Positions 23,630 to 37,609 are shown, counted from the first letter of the stretch. The stretch: DNA of 42,835 nucleotides from an uncultured Pelagibacteraceae bacterium (GCA_902566755.1 CACFJR010000007.1:1-42835); one strand, 5' to 3'. A program made the numbers and translations. The notes: generated by a model not told the origin, from the sequence alone.

Positions 23630-24541
23630 ATGAAAAAAAGGATTCTTATTCTTGGAGGCGGTATTTCAGGTGAAAGATCTATTAGTCTCAAAACCGCAAA
23701 AGCAGTGAAAAACTGTATTAAAAAAAAATATAATTGTAAAATAGTTGAACCCGATGAGAATTTAACAAAAAATATTGATAGATTTTCTCCCCATGTTGTT
23801 TTTAACGCTTTACACGGAAGATTTGGTGAAGATGGTTTCATTCAAACCTACTTAGAAAGTAAAGGGGTTAGGTACACCCATTCAGGCGTTTTATCTTCTA
23901 TGATGGCAATGGATAAAGAAATTTCAAAAAAATTATTTATTAAAAACAAAATTTTAACACCAAAATTTCAAAAAATAAAAACAAATTTAAATAAAAAAGA
24001 AGTTATAAAATTATTAAAAAAAAAAATTAAATTTCCTGTAGTTATCAAACCTATAAATGAGGGATCAAGTTTAGGTGTTTATATTTGTAATGAAAAAAAT
24101 ATTATTAATAATTTAAAAAAACTTAGAGCTTATGAGGAAATTTTAGTAGAAGAATTTATACCAGGAAGAGAAATTCAAGTTGCAATTCTTGGTAAAAAAA
24201 AATTAGGAGCAATAGAGTTAAAACCTAAAAGAAAGTTTTACGACTATAAGGCTAAGTACAGCTCTAAGGCAAAAACAAAACATATTATTCCAGTGGATAT
24301 TAAAAAAAAGGAATATCAAAACGTGATGAATATTGCATTAAAAGCTCACAAAGTTTTAAAGTGCAGAGGGGTTACTAGATCTGATTTTAGATTTAATAAT
24401 GGAAAGTTTTATCTTTTGGAAATTAATACTCAACCGGGAATGACAAATCTTTCATTAGTTCCAGAAATAGCATTACATCATGGAATGAATTTCTTTTCAT
24501 TAATAGACTGGATTATAAAAGATGCTTCGAAAATTAGATAA
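23630..24541 (+). CDS. ddl: D-alanine--D-alanine ligase
   Basis: A 303-residue ATP-grasp enzyme making the D-Ala-D-Ala dipeptide used by the MurF half of the fusion gene. The N-terminus LILGGGISGERSISLKTA is the substrate-binding strand with its catalytic Glu. NALHGRFGEDGFIQTYLES, VVIKPINEGSSLGVYI (ATP loop), EEFIPGREIQVAIL, RSDFRFNNGKFYLLEINT and QPGMTNLSLVPE give the metal and D-Ala sites. Zero-base junction with murB and 20-base overlap with ftsQ. Confidence 0.96.
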   Translation: MKKRILILGGGISGERSISLKTAKAVKNCIKKKYNCKIVEPDENLTKNIDRFSPHVVFNALHGRFGEDGFIQTYLESKGVRYTHSGVLSSMMAMDKEISKKLFIKNKILTPKFQKIKTNLNKKEVIKLLKKKIKFPVVIKPINEGSSLGVYICNEKNIINNLKKLRAYEEILVEEFIPGREIQVAILGKKKLGAIELKPKRKFYDYKAKYSSKAKTKHIIPVDIKKKEYQNVMNIALKAHKVLKCRGVTRSDFRFNNGKFYLLEINTQPGMTNLSLVPEIALHHGMNFFSLIDWIIKDASKIR

Positions 24542-25196
24542 AAAAAACTATATTTTTTTCCTTTTAATTGTTTTTTTAATTTTATCCTCGACACATAATT
24601 CAAATTTTAAATATAATAATTTTTTTAATGTAAAAAAAATAGAAGTAGTTGGTTTAAATAAAACTGATAATGCATTTTTGGAAAATGAATTTACAGATTT
24701 AGTTGGATCAAATATTTTTACACTTAATAAAAAGTCATTCGAACTTTTTAATTCTGTAAATCAAATAAAAAGTTATAACGTAAAAAAAATATACCCAAAC
24801 CAAGTTAAGGTTTATCTTGAGTCAGCTAAGGCTATAGGGTTTGTTAAAAATATGAATGAATTAGTTATTTTAGGAAATAATGGAAAAATTATTGAACCAG
24901 AAACTTTGCCAAAAAATATTCCTGAAGTTACTGGAACTAATGACATGAAAAAAATTTTTCAAACAATAGAAATCATTAAAAAATCTGACTTTGATATTAG
25001 AAAAATTAAAAAAATTAATTTTTTTCCAAGCAAAAGAATAGATATAGAATTAGAAAATAAAAAAAAAATTAAATTTCCAATTAATCTAAAAATTGATGAT
25101 TTAAATTTCGGTTTTAGAGTTATTAATGATGAAAAATTCAATCAAGTAAAAATTGTAGATTTGAGAATTCCTAATAAGGTAATAACTGATGATTAA
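24522..25196 (+). CDS. ftsQ: FtsQ, divisome assembly protein
   Basis: A short 224-residue bitopic protein. The N-terminal membrane helix spans about residues 9-23, followed by a POTRA domain starting FFNVKKIEVVGLNKTDNAFL and a beta domain with VKKIYPNQVKVYLES and AIGFVKNMNELVILGNNG, the usual FtsQ pattern of a lost-processed-leader-like strand. FtsQ recruits FtsL/FtsB in the periplasm. The cytoplasmic tail before the helix is only about 8 residues. It starts inside ddl and overlaps the reduced ftsA gene by 8 bases. Confidence 0.9.
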   Translation: MLRKLDKKNYIFFLLIVFLILSSTHNSNFKYNNFFNVKKIEVVGLNKTDNAFLENEFTDLVGSNIFTLNKKSFELFNSVNQIKSYNVKKIYPNQVKVYLESAKAIGFVKNMNELVILGNNGKIIEPETLPKNIPEVTGTNDMKKIFQTIEIIKKSDFDIRKIKKINFFPSKRIDIELENKKKIKFPINLKIDDLNFGFRVINDEKFNQVKIVDLRIPNKVITDD

Positions 25197-25893
25197 CAAC
25201 GAGAGTCAATTTTTTTATCTTGCAATAGTTGGTCAAAACTTACATATCGATTACTTTGAATCCAAAGATTCTTACTCTAGTTATCAAAAAAATTACCTTA
25301 TGCCGGATACTTTAGATGATAATCTAAATCTTATTGTATTATCAAAATTTGTTTTAGAAAAAGTCAAAGATTTTGAAAAGGAAGTTGGAAGATTTATTGA
25401 AAAAGTTTATGTAATTACTGATGCTAAGTATAATAAATTTTCTTTAAGTTTAAAAAATAAATACAATTCTGATAAAATAAAAGAGACTGATGTTGTAAGA
25501 CTAATTAGTGATGCCAAACAACTAATATCAAGAAACAATAAAGATTTTGCTATATTACATTTATTAGTTGATAAATACATAGTTGATGGTGAAGAATATT
25601 TAGAATTTCCAGAGAATAGAAGTTATAAGGAATTTATTATTGAAATTAGTTTTATCACAGTTCAAAACTCAACTGTAAAAACATTAAATAAAATCTTTAA
25701 AGATTGTAACATTGAGGTAAAAAAAATTATCAGTCATCAATATTCAAGTAGTTTTGCAGAAAAAAGTGATATAAGTCCCTGTATTGCTGGAAAAAAGGTA
25801 ACTGATGGCATTAACCCCTCAGAGGTTATGATGCACAATCTTTACAATAAAAAGCAGGGTTTATTTGAGAAAATGTTCAATTTTTTTAGTTAA
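25189..25893 (+). CDS. ftsA: reduced FtsA: domain 1/SHS2 plus C-terminal amphipathic helix, no 2A/2B
   Basis: A 234-residue protein in the ftsA slot between ftsQ and lpxC, against about 410-430 residues for normal FtsA. Residues about 50-190 align by eye with E. coli FtsA 55-195: VYVITDAKYNKFSLSL matches VYLALSGKHISCQNEI, KETDVVRLISDAKQLI the SHS2 helix, then ILHLLVDKYIVDG, and NKIFKDCNIEVKKIISHQYS the helix before DIGGGT. The ATP phosphate loop at the N-terminus is not recognisable, and the whole of 2A and 2B, including DIGGGTMD, is missing. After a short linker it ends GLFEKMFNFFS (224-234), an amphipathic helix like the FtsA membrane-targeting tail. No frameshift can hide the rest, as lpxC starts 67 bases later. 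Confidence 0.72.
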   Translation: MINNESQFFYLAIVGQNLHIDYFESKDSYSSYQKNYLMPDTLDDNLNLIVLSKFVLEKVKDFEKEVGRFIEKVYVITDAKYNKFSLSLKNKYNSDKIKETDVVRLISDAKQLISRNNKDFAILHLLVDKYIVDGEEYLEFPENRSYKEFIIEISFITVQNSTVKTLNKIFKDCNIEVKKIISHQYSSSFAEKSDISPCIAGKKVTDGINPSEVMMHNLYNKKQGLFEKMFNFFS

Positions 25894-25960
25894 ATCTTGT
25901 ATTGTTTTGTAACATAACTTGTTTTTTCTTTAATTTTTCAGGTGAATATAAGTTCATTTG

Positions 25961-26881
25961 ATGTCAATTTTAAAACAAAAAACTTTAAAAAAAGAAATAA
26001 ACTTATCTGGGGTTGGGCTTCATTCTGGAAACAATGTTAATATTAAGCTTGTTCCTCAAAGACCAAATACTGGAATATATTTTAAAAGAACTGACTTAGT
26101 TTCGAATAATATAATTTATCCAAGCGTATTCAATGTTTCGAGTGCTTCGTACTGTACAAAGATTTCTAATGAACATGGTGTGTCTGTTTCAACTATAGAG
26201 CATTTAATGGCAGCATTATATGGAAAAGGTATAGATAATTTATTAATAGAAATTGATGCTGAAGAGGTGCCAATACTAGATGGTTCTTCTAAAAATTTTG
26301 TTGAAGCAATTGACTCAGCTGGTTTTGAAATAAGTGACCAACCAATAAAAATAATAACTATCGACAAAGAAATAGTTTACAAAGAAGGTGAAAAATCTAT
26401 TTCTTTTAAGCCAAGTAAAATAAGTTTAGAAATTGATTTTGAAATAAATTTTAATAACAAATTAATTAATAATCAGAAAAATAATATTAACATTTATATG
26501 GAAGATTTGTCAGATATGTATAACTCAAGAACATTTTGTTTATACGAAGACATAGAAAAACTTAAAAATTTAAATCTTGCAAAGGGCGGTTCTCTAGATA
26601 ACGCAATAGTAGTTAAGGAAAATAAAATACTTAACCAAGAAAAGCTTAGAAATGAAAAAGAATTTGTAAATCACAAGATATTGGATTGTCTTGGAGATCT
26701 ATATTTATCAGGTTTTAAAATAGTTGGTAAAATCTCTTCTTGTCAAGGCGGTCATTATATCACCAATCAGGGCTTAAGAAAATTACTAAGTAAAAATGAA
26801 AATTTCTCAATTATTGAGCTAAAAGAGAAAAATATTCCGCATTCCTTTTTGAATAAGAATATTCTAAAATCTATCGCTTAA
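25961..26881 (+). CDS. lpxC: LpxC, UDP-3-O-acyl-GlcNAc deacetylase
   Basis: A 306-residue zinc deacetylase for the committed step of lipid A synthesis. The first family motif is QKTLKKEINLSGVGLHSG. TIEHLMAALYGKGIDN carries the first zinc His, and NHKILDCLGDLYL gives the other His and Asp ligands. NSRTFCLYED and VPILDGSSKNF are also conserved. ATG 25961 is preferred over the adjacent TTG 25958. It lies directly after the reduced ftsA, where ftsZ would usually separate them. The 67-base gap holds no convincing promoter hexamers. Confidence 0.96.
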   Translation: MSILKQKTLKKEINLSGVGLHSGNNVNIKLVPQRPNTGIYFKRTDLVSNNIIYPSVFNVSSASYCTKISNEHGVSVSTIEHLMAALYGKGIDNLLIEIDAEEVPILDGSSKNFVEAIDSAGFEISDQPIKIITIDKEIVYKEGEKSISFKPSKISLEIDFEINFNNKLINNQKNNINIYMEDLSDMYNSRTFCLYEDIEKLKNLNLAKGGSLDNAIVVKENKILNQEKLRNEKEFVNHKILDCLGDLYLSGFKIVGKISSCQGGHYITNQGLRKLLSKNENFSIIELKEKNIPHSFLNKNILKSIA

Positions 26882-26917
26882 GATTTATTTAATAAACAAT
26901 CTTAAAACAAATTATTT

Positions 26918-31459
<4,542 letters not shown>

Positions 31460-31463
<4 letters not shown>

Positions 31464-33490
31464 TTTAATCTTTTTTGATATCTGATCCATCCAGGACTTC
31501 TATAATTCTCATTATCATCATCTATATCCTGATTAAATTCGAAATCTTGATCATCTCTTTCTAAATTATTATTCTTCTCAATAAACTTTTCTGGAAGCTC
31601 ATCAACAAATCTTGATGATAAACTATCTATCCAATCGCCCTGGTAAAATCTGTTTAAAGAAAAAGATATAAAACTTAAATCTTTTGCTCTTGTGATACCC
31701 ACGTAAGCAAGGCGTCTTTCTTCCTCAAGACCGCTCTGACCTTTCTCATCTATGGATTTCTGATGAGGAAACATACCTTCTTCCCAACAAGGCAAGAACA
31801 CAGCGTCAAATTCTAAACCTTTTGATGCATGCATAGTCATTAAATTTATTTTTTCACCTTCCCATTGTTGATCGATGGAGGTTGCCAATGAAACATGCTC
31901 AAGAAAACTTTCTAAACTGTCAAATTCTTTCATTGCGCTTAAAAGCTCTTTGATATTTTCAAGTCTATTTTCGTTTTCTAAATCTTTTTTATCTTTCAAT
32001 GAGGCAGAATATCCAGATTCGTCTAATATAATTTGTAAAAGTTTGACATGATTTATCTTTTTTATTAAGTGGTCATTTCTCCATTTCTTGACCATATTCA
32101 AAAAAGACAAAAGTCCTAATTTAGTCTTAGGTTTAATTAAATTTTGAGCGATTAAATTTTGTGAAGCAGTTTCTAGAGATAAATTATTTTCTCTTGCACA
32201 TTCATTTATTTGTTTGAACGAACTTTCCCCTATAGATCTTTTAGGAACATTTAGCACTCTTTCAAAAGCAAGATCATCTTTTTCATGTTGAATAATACGT
32301 AAATAAGCAATACAATTTTTAATTTCAGCTCTTTCGTAGAATTTAGTCCCACCCAGTATTCTGTATGGCAAGCCTATCTTTAAAAATCTCTCCTCAAATT
32401 CCCTTGTTTGAAATATCGCTCTAACGAGAATTGCAATGTTATTGTATGAATATTTTTTTTTAAGCTCATTTTCAATTATATCTGATATACCAATAGCCTC
32501 ATCTTTGCCATTTCGAAAACAATTTAATCTAATTTTCTCACCTTCAGTTTTATTCGAATTTAATTTTTTTCCGAGCCTATTTTCATTATTAGAAATCAAA
32601 TAGGTTGCAACATTTAAAATGTTTTGAGTTGATCTATAATTGTCTTCTAACCTTATTATTTTTGTATTCTCATAGACTTTATCAAATTCCAGAAAGTTTT
32701 TTATTTCTGCACCTCTCCAACTGTAAATTGATTGATCATCATCACCAACACAGCAAATATTATTATGTAATAATGTTAAATGTTTAAGCCATTTGCTCTG
32801 GATATAATTTGTGTCTTGGTATTCATCTACCAGAATGTATTTAAATTTTTTGGAATAAATTTTGTTAATGTCCTGATTATCTTCAAAAATTTTGACACAA
32901 TGAAGAATTAAGTCTCCAAAATCACATGCATTTAGATCTATAAGTTTATCTTGATATACTTTATAAACTTCTAACATGTTTTTTTCCAAAATCTGTCCTT
33001 TAGAAATTTTAACATTTTTTGGATACCAACCAGAGTTTTTCCATTTGTTAATAAGAGCTAATACGTAATTTGGAGAAATTTTTTTGATATCAATATTTTT
33101 ACTTTTACATATGTTTTTAATTAATCTTTGCTGATCATCTTGATCTATGATGGTAAAATTTTGTGTTAAATTGACAGCTTTGGCATGTTTTCTTAATATT
33201 TTTGCGCAGATGGAGTGAAATGTTCCTAGCCAGGGCAATCCAACAGCCTTCTTCTTAAGTATTTGACCAATTCTATTTTGCATTTCCCTAGCTGCTTTAT
33301 TAGTGAATGTTACAGCTAGTATTTCATTTGGAAAGGCAAGATTTTTTTCTACAATGTTTGCAATTCTTGATGTTAGAACCTTTGTTTTTCCAGAACCAGC
33401 TCCTGCAACAATTAAAAGTGGTCCTGAAGTATGTAAAACAGCTTCTTTTTGAAATTTATTAAGTTTTTCTAGATATTCGGAGTTTATCAT
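31460..33490 (-). CDS. uvrD: UvrD/PcrA-type superfamily 1 DNA helicase
   Basis: A 676-residue SF1A helicase that unwinds DNA 3' to 5' in nucleotide-excision and mismatch repair. The motifs appear in order: Q-motif LNKFQKEAVLHTSGP, Walker A VAGAGSGKTKVL, Ia AVTFTNKAAREM, II VDEYQDTN, III GDDDQSIYSWRGAEI, IV LEDNYRST, V LMTMHASKGLEFDAVF and VI EEERRLAYVGITRAKD. The C-terminal tail is acidic (DDQDFEFNQDIDDDNEN) and ends in a short PGWIRYQ motif. It is short for UvrD (about 720 residues) but complete. A 35-base divergent gap separates it from the AsmA-like gene. Confidence 0.95.
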
Positions 33491-33525
33491 TTATTTTAAA
33501 TCACTATAAATCATTTAATAGAATA

Positions 33526-35091
33526 ATGAAAAAATTTAAAATTCAATCATTTTTACAAAAATCTTTATTTAAGAAAAATATCCTAAATAAATCGTTTAGT
33601 AAATTTTTAAACTTATTCAATGTGCCTAAAGGTCCATGGAAATTTGGCTTCAACCTATTTAAAAAAAAAAATATTGAGAGTTACTTTACTGAAAAATTTC
33701 AATTAAATTATGCATTATTTATCCTTAGTATAGTATTTTTTATTTATCTTCTTTACCTCTCAATTCCAGGTATAGTTATTAATGAGAACATACAAAAAGA
33801 ATTAGAGGAAAAATTAAAAAAAGAATACAACTTAGACTTTGTATTAACACCAGATATAAATTATTCGATTCTTCCAAAACCTCATTATCTCGTAAACGAT
33901 GTAGTAATATTTAACGAAAAAATGGGTTATCAGAAGGAGTTCAGTCAAATTAAAAAATTAAAAATTTTTATTTATCAAAATAATTTTTTTAAATTAGACA
34001 ATACAATAAAAAAAATTGAAATAAAAAACGCTAATTTTTTTGTAGAAAAATCTGACTTTAATTTTATAAACACTTTTTTGGAAAACAGATTCTCAAAAAA
34101 TTCTATCAAAATTTTAAAAAGCAAAATTTTTTATAAGAGCAGCGAGGGTCAAATAGTTTCATTCTTCTCTCTTGAAAACATTTTAATTTTTTATGATGAA
34201 TTAAAGAAAGAAAATTCTTTAATTTCCAAAGGTAAAATTTTCAATATTCCATTTTCTTTTAATTGGAAGTACGATGAAAATTTAAATGAAAAAATAACGA
34301 AAGTTAAATTTAATCCGTTAAAATTAAGTTTTTTAAATAAATCAAAAACAGACGAGAAAATAAAGAATTTAAAAATAAATTTTAAAAGGTCTAAACTGAT
34401 TACAAACTATTTTTTTGAAAAGGATACAATTGTTATCGAATCAGATAATTCATTCCTTGGTACAGATAAGTTTAGTTATAAAGGAAAGATAAATTTAGAT
34501 CCTTTTGATTTTAATGTAGAGTCAAATATTCAAAAATTTGATGTTAAAAAGGTACTTCCTAATAAAAATATTCTTGATGAAATTTTTTCAAAGGAATTTT
34601 TACTTAATGAAAACTTTAATGGACGTTTTGAAATTCAGAGTAATAACTTAAGTAACGGAAATTTTTTTAATCAAATTTTGATAAATTCAAATTTTGTTGG
34701 AGAAAAAATAGAATTGACCAATTCTCATATTACAAATAAAAAAATTGGAAGTTTAAATTTAAATTATGGTAATATTTATTTAGAGGAGAATGATATTATT
34801 TTCAAAGGAAAATTCAGTTTCGAAATTTTCGACAAAAATAGATTTTATAGGAAATTTTTAGTTTCAAAAAAAAATCGAAAAGATACTAAAAAAGTTAATT
34901 TTGGATTAATATATAATTTTACGAAATTTGATGCTAAAATTTTTTTTATTTCATTAGATGAGGACAAACCAGAGATGAACGATAATCTTGATGATTTAAT
35001 TTATAGTTTTAACAATAATTCTATTATAATTAATAACTGGATAAGTTTAAGAAGTTTTGTTAATAAAGTTTTATCGAGCTACTCTGGATAG
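33526..35091 (+). CDS. AsmA-like envelope protein
   Basis: A 521-residue protein with a basic cytoplasmic N-terminus of about 60 residues, one membrane helix (about residues 64-84, FILSIVFFIYLLYLSIPG) and a beta-rich periplasmic body. The signature NVKLTPDINYSILPKPHY-like stretch, here DFVLTPDINYSILPKPHYLV, is the AsmA N-terminal motif, followed by repeating short strands (DVVIFNEK, LKIFIYQN, IKNANFFVEKS). AsmA relatives bridge the envelope and move phospholipids to the outer membrane. The call is by fold pattern and motif, not by strong identity. It converges with fumC, overlapping by 13 bases. Confidence 0.62.
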   Translation: MKKFKIQSFLQKSLFKKNILNKSFSKFLNLFNVPKGPWKFGFNLFKKKNIESYFTEKFQLNYALFILSIVFFIYLLYLSIPGIVINENIQKELEEKLKKEYNLDFVLTPDINYSILPKPHYLVNDVVIFNEKMGYQKEFSQIKKLKIFIYQNNFFKLDNTIKKIEIKNANFFVEKSDFNFINTFLENRFSKNSIKILKSKIFYKSSEGQIVSFFSLENILIFYDELKKENSLISKGKIFNIPFSFNWKYDENLNEKITKVKFNPLKLSFLNKSKTDEKIKNLKINFKRSKLITNYFFEKDTIVIESDNSFLGTDKFSYKGKINLDPFDFNVESNIQKFDVKKVLPNKNILDEIFSKEFLLNENFNGRFEIQSNNLSNGNFFNQILINSNFVGEKIELTNSHITNKKIGSLNLNYGNIYLEENDIIFKGKFSFEIFDKNRFYRKFLVSKKNRKDTKKVNFGLIYNFTKFDAKIFFISLDEDKPEMNDNLDDLIYSFNNNSIIINNWISLRSFVNKVLSSYSG

Positions 35092-36467
35092 GTCATTTTT
35101 TTTGGATCGACAATTTTATCGAATTCTTTATCAGTGATTAGATTTGTTTTTAGAGCTTCAAATTTTAATGTAGTTTTATTTTTAAGTGCGGATTTTGCAA
35201 TCTTTGCTGCATTATCATAGCCTATCTTTGGAGCTAAGGCTGTAACTAGCATTAATGAATTATTTAAATCGTCATTTATTTTTTTTAAATCAGCCTTTAT
35301 ACCTTTAATACAAAATTGTGAAAAATTCCTCGAACTGTCTGACAAAAGATCTATAGATTGAAGAATATTGTGGGCTATTAGCGGTTTGAAAACATTTAAT
35401 TCAAATTGTCCTTGAGACCCTGCTAATGTGATGCCTGTGTGATTACCAATTACTTTAACACAAACCATTGTAACAGCTTCACATTGAGTTGGGTTTACTT
35501 TTCCAGGCATAATAGATGATCCTGGTTCATTTGCAGGTAGCACTAATTCTCCATAACCAGCTCTTGGACCTGACCCTAAAAAACGAATATCATTTGCTAT
35601 TTTCATTAGACAAACTGCTGTAGTATTTAAAGTTCCTGAGAAATTTACAATAGAATCATGAGCTGCGAGCGCTGCAAATTTGTTTTTTGCAGGATAAAAT
35701 TTAATTTTAGTTAATTTGCTGATCTCCTTACAAATTTTTTTATCAAAATTTTTTTTTGAATTGACTCCTGTACCAACGGCAGTACCCCCTTGAGCAAGAA
35801 AGAATATTTCTTTTAAAGATGTCTCAATCCTTAAAATACAATCACTTAATTGAGAATGATATCCTGAAAATTCTTGTCCTAAAGTAAGTGGAGTTGCATC
35901 TTGAAGATGTGTTCTGCCAACTTTAACAATATTCTTAAATTTGCTAATTTTTGTTTTAAGCTCTTTGTTTAGATTTCTCAAAGAGGGTAGTAATTTTTTT
36001 TTAGTTTCTAAAGCAATGGCAATATGCATGGCTGTGGGGAAGACATCATTAGTTGATTGGGATTTATTTACATGATCATTTGGATGAACAGGTTTTTTTG
36101 TGCCCCTTTTTCCGCCTAAAATCTGGATTGCCCTATTAGCGATTACCTCATTTACGTTCATATTCGTTTGTGTTCCAGAACCAGTTTGCCATACTTTTAA
36201 TGGAAAATTGCCATCAAGCTTGCCTGTGATTATTTCTTTAGAAGCTTTCACAATTGCATCACAAATTTTCGAATCAATTTGTTTATCATTTTTATGAACT
36301 TTCGCAGCTGCAAGTTTTATTAAAGCAATTGCATTTATAAGATTTTTACCTACTAATATTTTTCCTATATCAAAATATTTTTTAGATCTTTCTGTTGAGG
36401 CGCCCCAATATTTATCATCATCAACATTGATGGTGCCCATGCTATCTGTCTCTTTTCTAAATTTCAT
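35079..36467 (-). CDS. fumC: FumC, class II fumarate hydratase
   Basis: A 462-residue, iron-free fumarase of the TCA cycle (fumarate + water to malate), cytoplasmic tetramer. Signatures: RKETDSMGTINV at the start, WGASTERSKKYFDIG, VWQTGSGTQTNMNVNEVI, SQSTNDVFPTAMHIA, KVGRTHLQDATPLTLGQE, ARGG-type LAQGGTAVGTGVNS and GSSIMPGKVNPTQCEAVTM, the mobile SS loop with catalytic Ser. All catalytic regions are present. It diverges from the MazG-like gene with a 57-base gap containing an imperfect palindrome. Confidence 0.97.
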   Translation of the reverse strand: MKFRKETDSMGTINVDDDKYWGASTERSKKYFDIGKILVGKNLINAIALIKLAAAKVHKNDKQIDSKICDAIVKASKEIITGKLDGNFPLKVWQTGSGTQTNMNVNEVIANRAIQILGGKRGTKKPVHPNDHVNKSQSTNDVFPTAMHIAIALETKKKLLPSLRNLNKELKTKISKFKNIVKVGRTHLQDATPLTLGQEFSGYHSQLSDCILRIETSLKEIFFLAQGGTAVGTGVNSKKNFDKKICKEISKLTKIKFYPAKNKFAALAAHDSIVNFSGTLNTTAVCLMKIANDIRFLGSGPRAGYGELVLPANEPGSSIMPGKVNPTQCEAVTMVCVKVIGNHTGITLAGSQGQFELNVFKPLIAHNILQSIDLLSDSSRNFSQFCIKGIKADLKKINDDLNNSLMLVTALAPKIGYDNAAKIAKSALKNKTTLKFEALKTNLITDKEFDKIVDPKKMTYPE

Positions 36468-36473
36468 TTGGAT

Positions 36474-36495
36474 AATGTATTAAATATTATACATT
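36474..36495. promoter_or_regulatory. 22-bp imperfect palindrome between fumC and the MazG-like gene
   Basis: AATGTAT (36474-36480) and ATACATT (36489-36495) form a 7-bp perfect inverted repeat around 8 bases, with two further symmetric pairs inside. The position in a divergent promoter gap suits a dimeric regulator, but AT-rich sequence produces such palindromes by chance. Confidence 0.25.
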
Positions 36496-36524
36496 AAAAG
36501 CCATTAGAATCATATAGGAGCATT

Positions 36525-36896
36525 ATGACAAACTTTGAAAAAGTAGGTTTATTTATGAAAACATTTGGTCAAGAGGTAAAAACAAATGCCAGTTTTTCAT
36601 CTGATAAAATTAACAAATTAAGAATTGATCTTATTGAGGAAGAACTTGGAGAACTTAAGGACGCAATTGGTAAGAAAGACCTGAAAGAAACAATAGATGC
36701 TTTAACTGACATTCTTTATGTCACATATGGAGCTGGACATGCCTTTGGAGTAAATTTAGATAAATGTTTTGAGGAAGTTCAAAATTCAAACATGAGTAAA
36801 TTAGGTGAAGATGGCAAACCTATATATAACGAGAATGGTAAAGTGATGAAAGGACCTAATTATTTCAAACCTAATTTAAATCAATTTCTGAAATAA
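36525..36896 (+). CDS. MazG-like all-alpha NTP pyrophosphohydrolase (PRA-PH family)
   Basis: A 123-residue all-helical protein. LRIDLIEEELGELKDAIGKK and DLKETIDALTDILYVTYGAG give the E-x3-E plus D-x-x-D-type metal sites of the MazG/HisE/dUTPase superfamily, which cleave nucleoside triphosphates to monophosphates. The C-terminal NSNMSKLGEDGKPIYNENG-like segment is common to housecleaning relatives that use non-canonical nucleotides or phosphoribosyl-ATP. It is not HisE by context, as no his gene is near. It has a good AGGAG ribosome-binding site at 36516-36520. Substrate unknown. Confidence 0.8.
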   Translation: MTNFEKVGLFMKTFGQEVKTNASFSSDKINKLRIDLIEEELGELKDAIGKKDLKETIDALTDILYVTYGAGHAFGVNLDKCFEEVQNSNMSKLGEDGKPIYNENGKVMKGPNYFKPNLNQFLK

Positions 36897-36897
36897 A

Positions 36898-37575
36898 TTA
36901 AATTTTTTTAAACAATACGTCTTGATAATGCAGCGTTGGAAAAATAAATTTTTTATAAATTTTGAAGTTTTGTTCTAAAAGTAATTTAATAATATCTTCG
37001 AAGTCGTTATTTTTATAGTGGTTTCCAAATTGATTTTCAAGTAATATAAAGGGAATTTCCTTTAGTTTCATCTTCGATCCCTCAATAACATTTTTTTCAA
37101 AACCTTCTACATCAATTTTAAGTAGAGTTTTTTGTAAACTTATCTTCTCAAAAATTTTATCTACAGTGTTAGTTTGAATTTCGTATTCATCTTCAAAATT
37201 AGATTTTGAAAATGTTAAAAAATTTTTAATTTTAAGATATAGTGATTTTTCATTAATTTCAGCTAAAGATGATGTCATGCTTAATTTATTTATCTTTAGC
37301 TTTTTATTTGTAATTTCTTTATCCATTGCAAAATTATACAGTGTCACTTTTTTATTCTTAGAGAATTTTTCACTAAGTTCATTGAAGATATTTTTCTGAG
37401 GTTCAAATGCGTAAAAAGAATTTACCTTCTCTATTTTTAGCATCTTTTCAAGAAACTCACCCTTATGAGCACCAATATCAATAATCTTTTCAATATCTAA
37501 TTCTTTTAAGTATCTGGAAATTCTTTTATGGTGAAAAGTGCTTATAGGATTAAATATTTTTTCAATTAGAGCCAT
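36898..37575 (-). CDS. FkbM-family SAM methyltransferase
   Basis: A 225-residue protein using ATG 37575 (MALIEKIFNPIS). The frame runs up to 37611, but that extension lies in the tmRNA 3' hairpin and was not used. FkbM landmarks are KIIDIGAHKGEFLEKML (SAM loop), YAFEPQKNIFNEL, TLYNFAMD, NTVDKIFEKI and LLKIDVEGFEKNVIEGS, the DVEG motif being diagnostic. FkbM enzymes usually O-methylate sugars or polyketides, and in marine bacteria often sit in glycan gene sets. Here it is isolated from the polysaccharide block, between the MazG-like gene and tmRNA. Substrate unknown. Confidence 0.83.
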   Translation of the reverse strand: MALIEKIFNPISTFHHKRISRYLKELDIEKIIDIGAHKGEFLEKMLKIEKVNSFYAFEPQKNIFNELSEKFSKNKKVTLYNFAMDKEITNKKLKINKLSMTSSLAEINEKSLYLKIKNFLTFSKSNFEDEYEIQTNTVDKIFEKISLQKTLLKIDVEGFEKNVIEGSKMKLKEIPFILLENQFGNHYKNNDFEDIIKLLLEQNFKIYKKFIFPTLHYQDVLFKKI

Positions 37576-37577
37576 AT

Positions 37578-37609
37578 AAAAAAAGGGGCGTTCTGTTGCC
37601 AGGTGCCCC
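37578..37609 (-). terminator. rho-independent-type hairpin at the tmRNA 3' end
   Basis: On the minus strand GGGGC (37609-37605) pairs with GCCCC (37589-37585) and is followed at once by seven T residues (37584-37578). The hairpin doubles as the last helix of the coding piece. It is one of the most GC-rich stems in the window. Confidence 0.75.

Noticed and set aside
25189-25961. A frameshifted full-length ftsA
   Set aside because: Only 67 bases separate the stop from lpxC, far too few for the missing 180 or so residues, and no other frame carries DIGGGT or other FtsA motifs.
26878-26905. Inverted repeat TTAAGATT / AATCTTAA between lpxC and bamD as a terminator
   Set aside because: The stem is 8 bp of mostly A-T pairs with no T run after it, and it includes the lpxC stop codon. 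Likely chance in AT-rich sequence.
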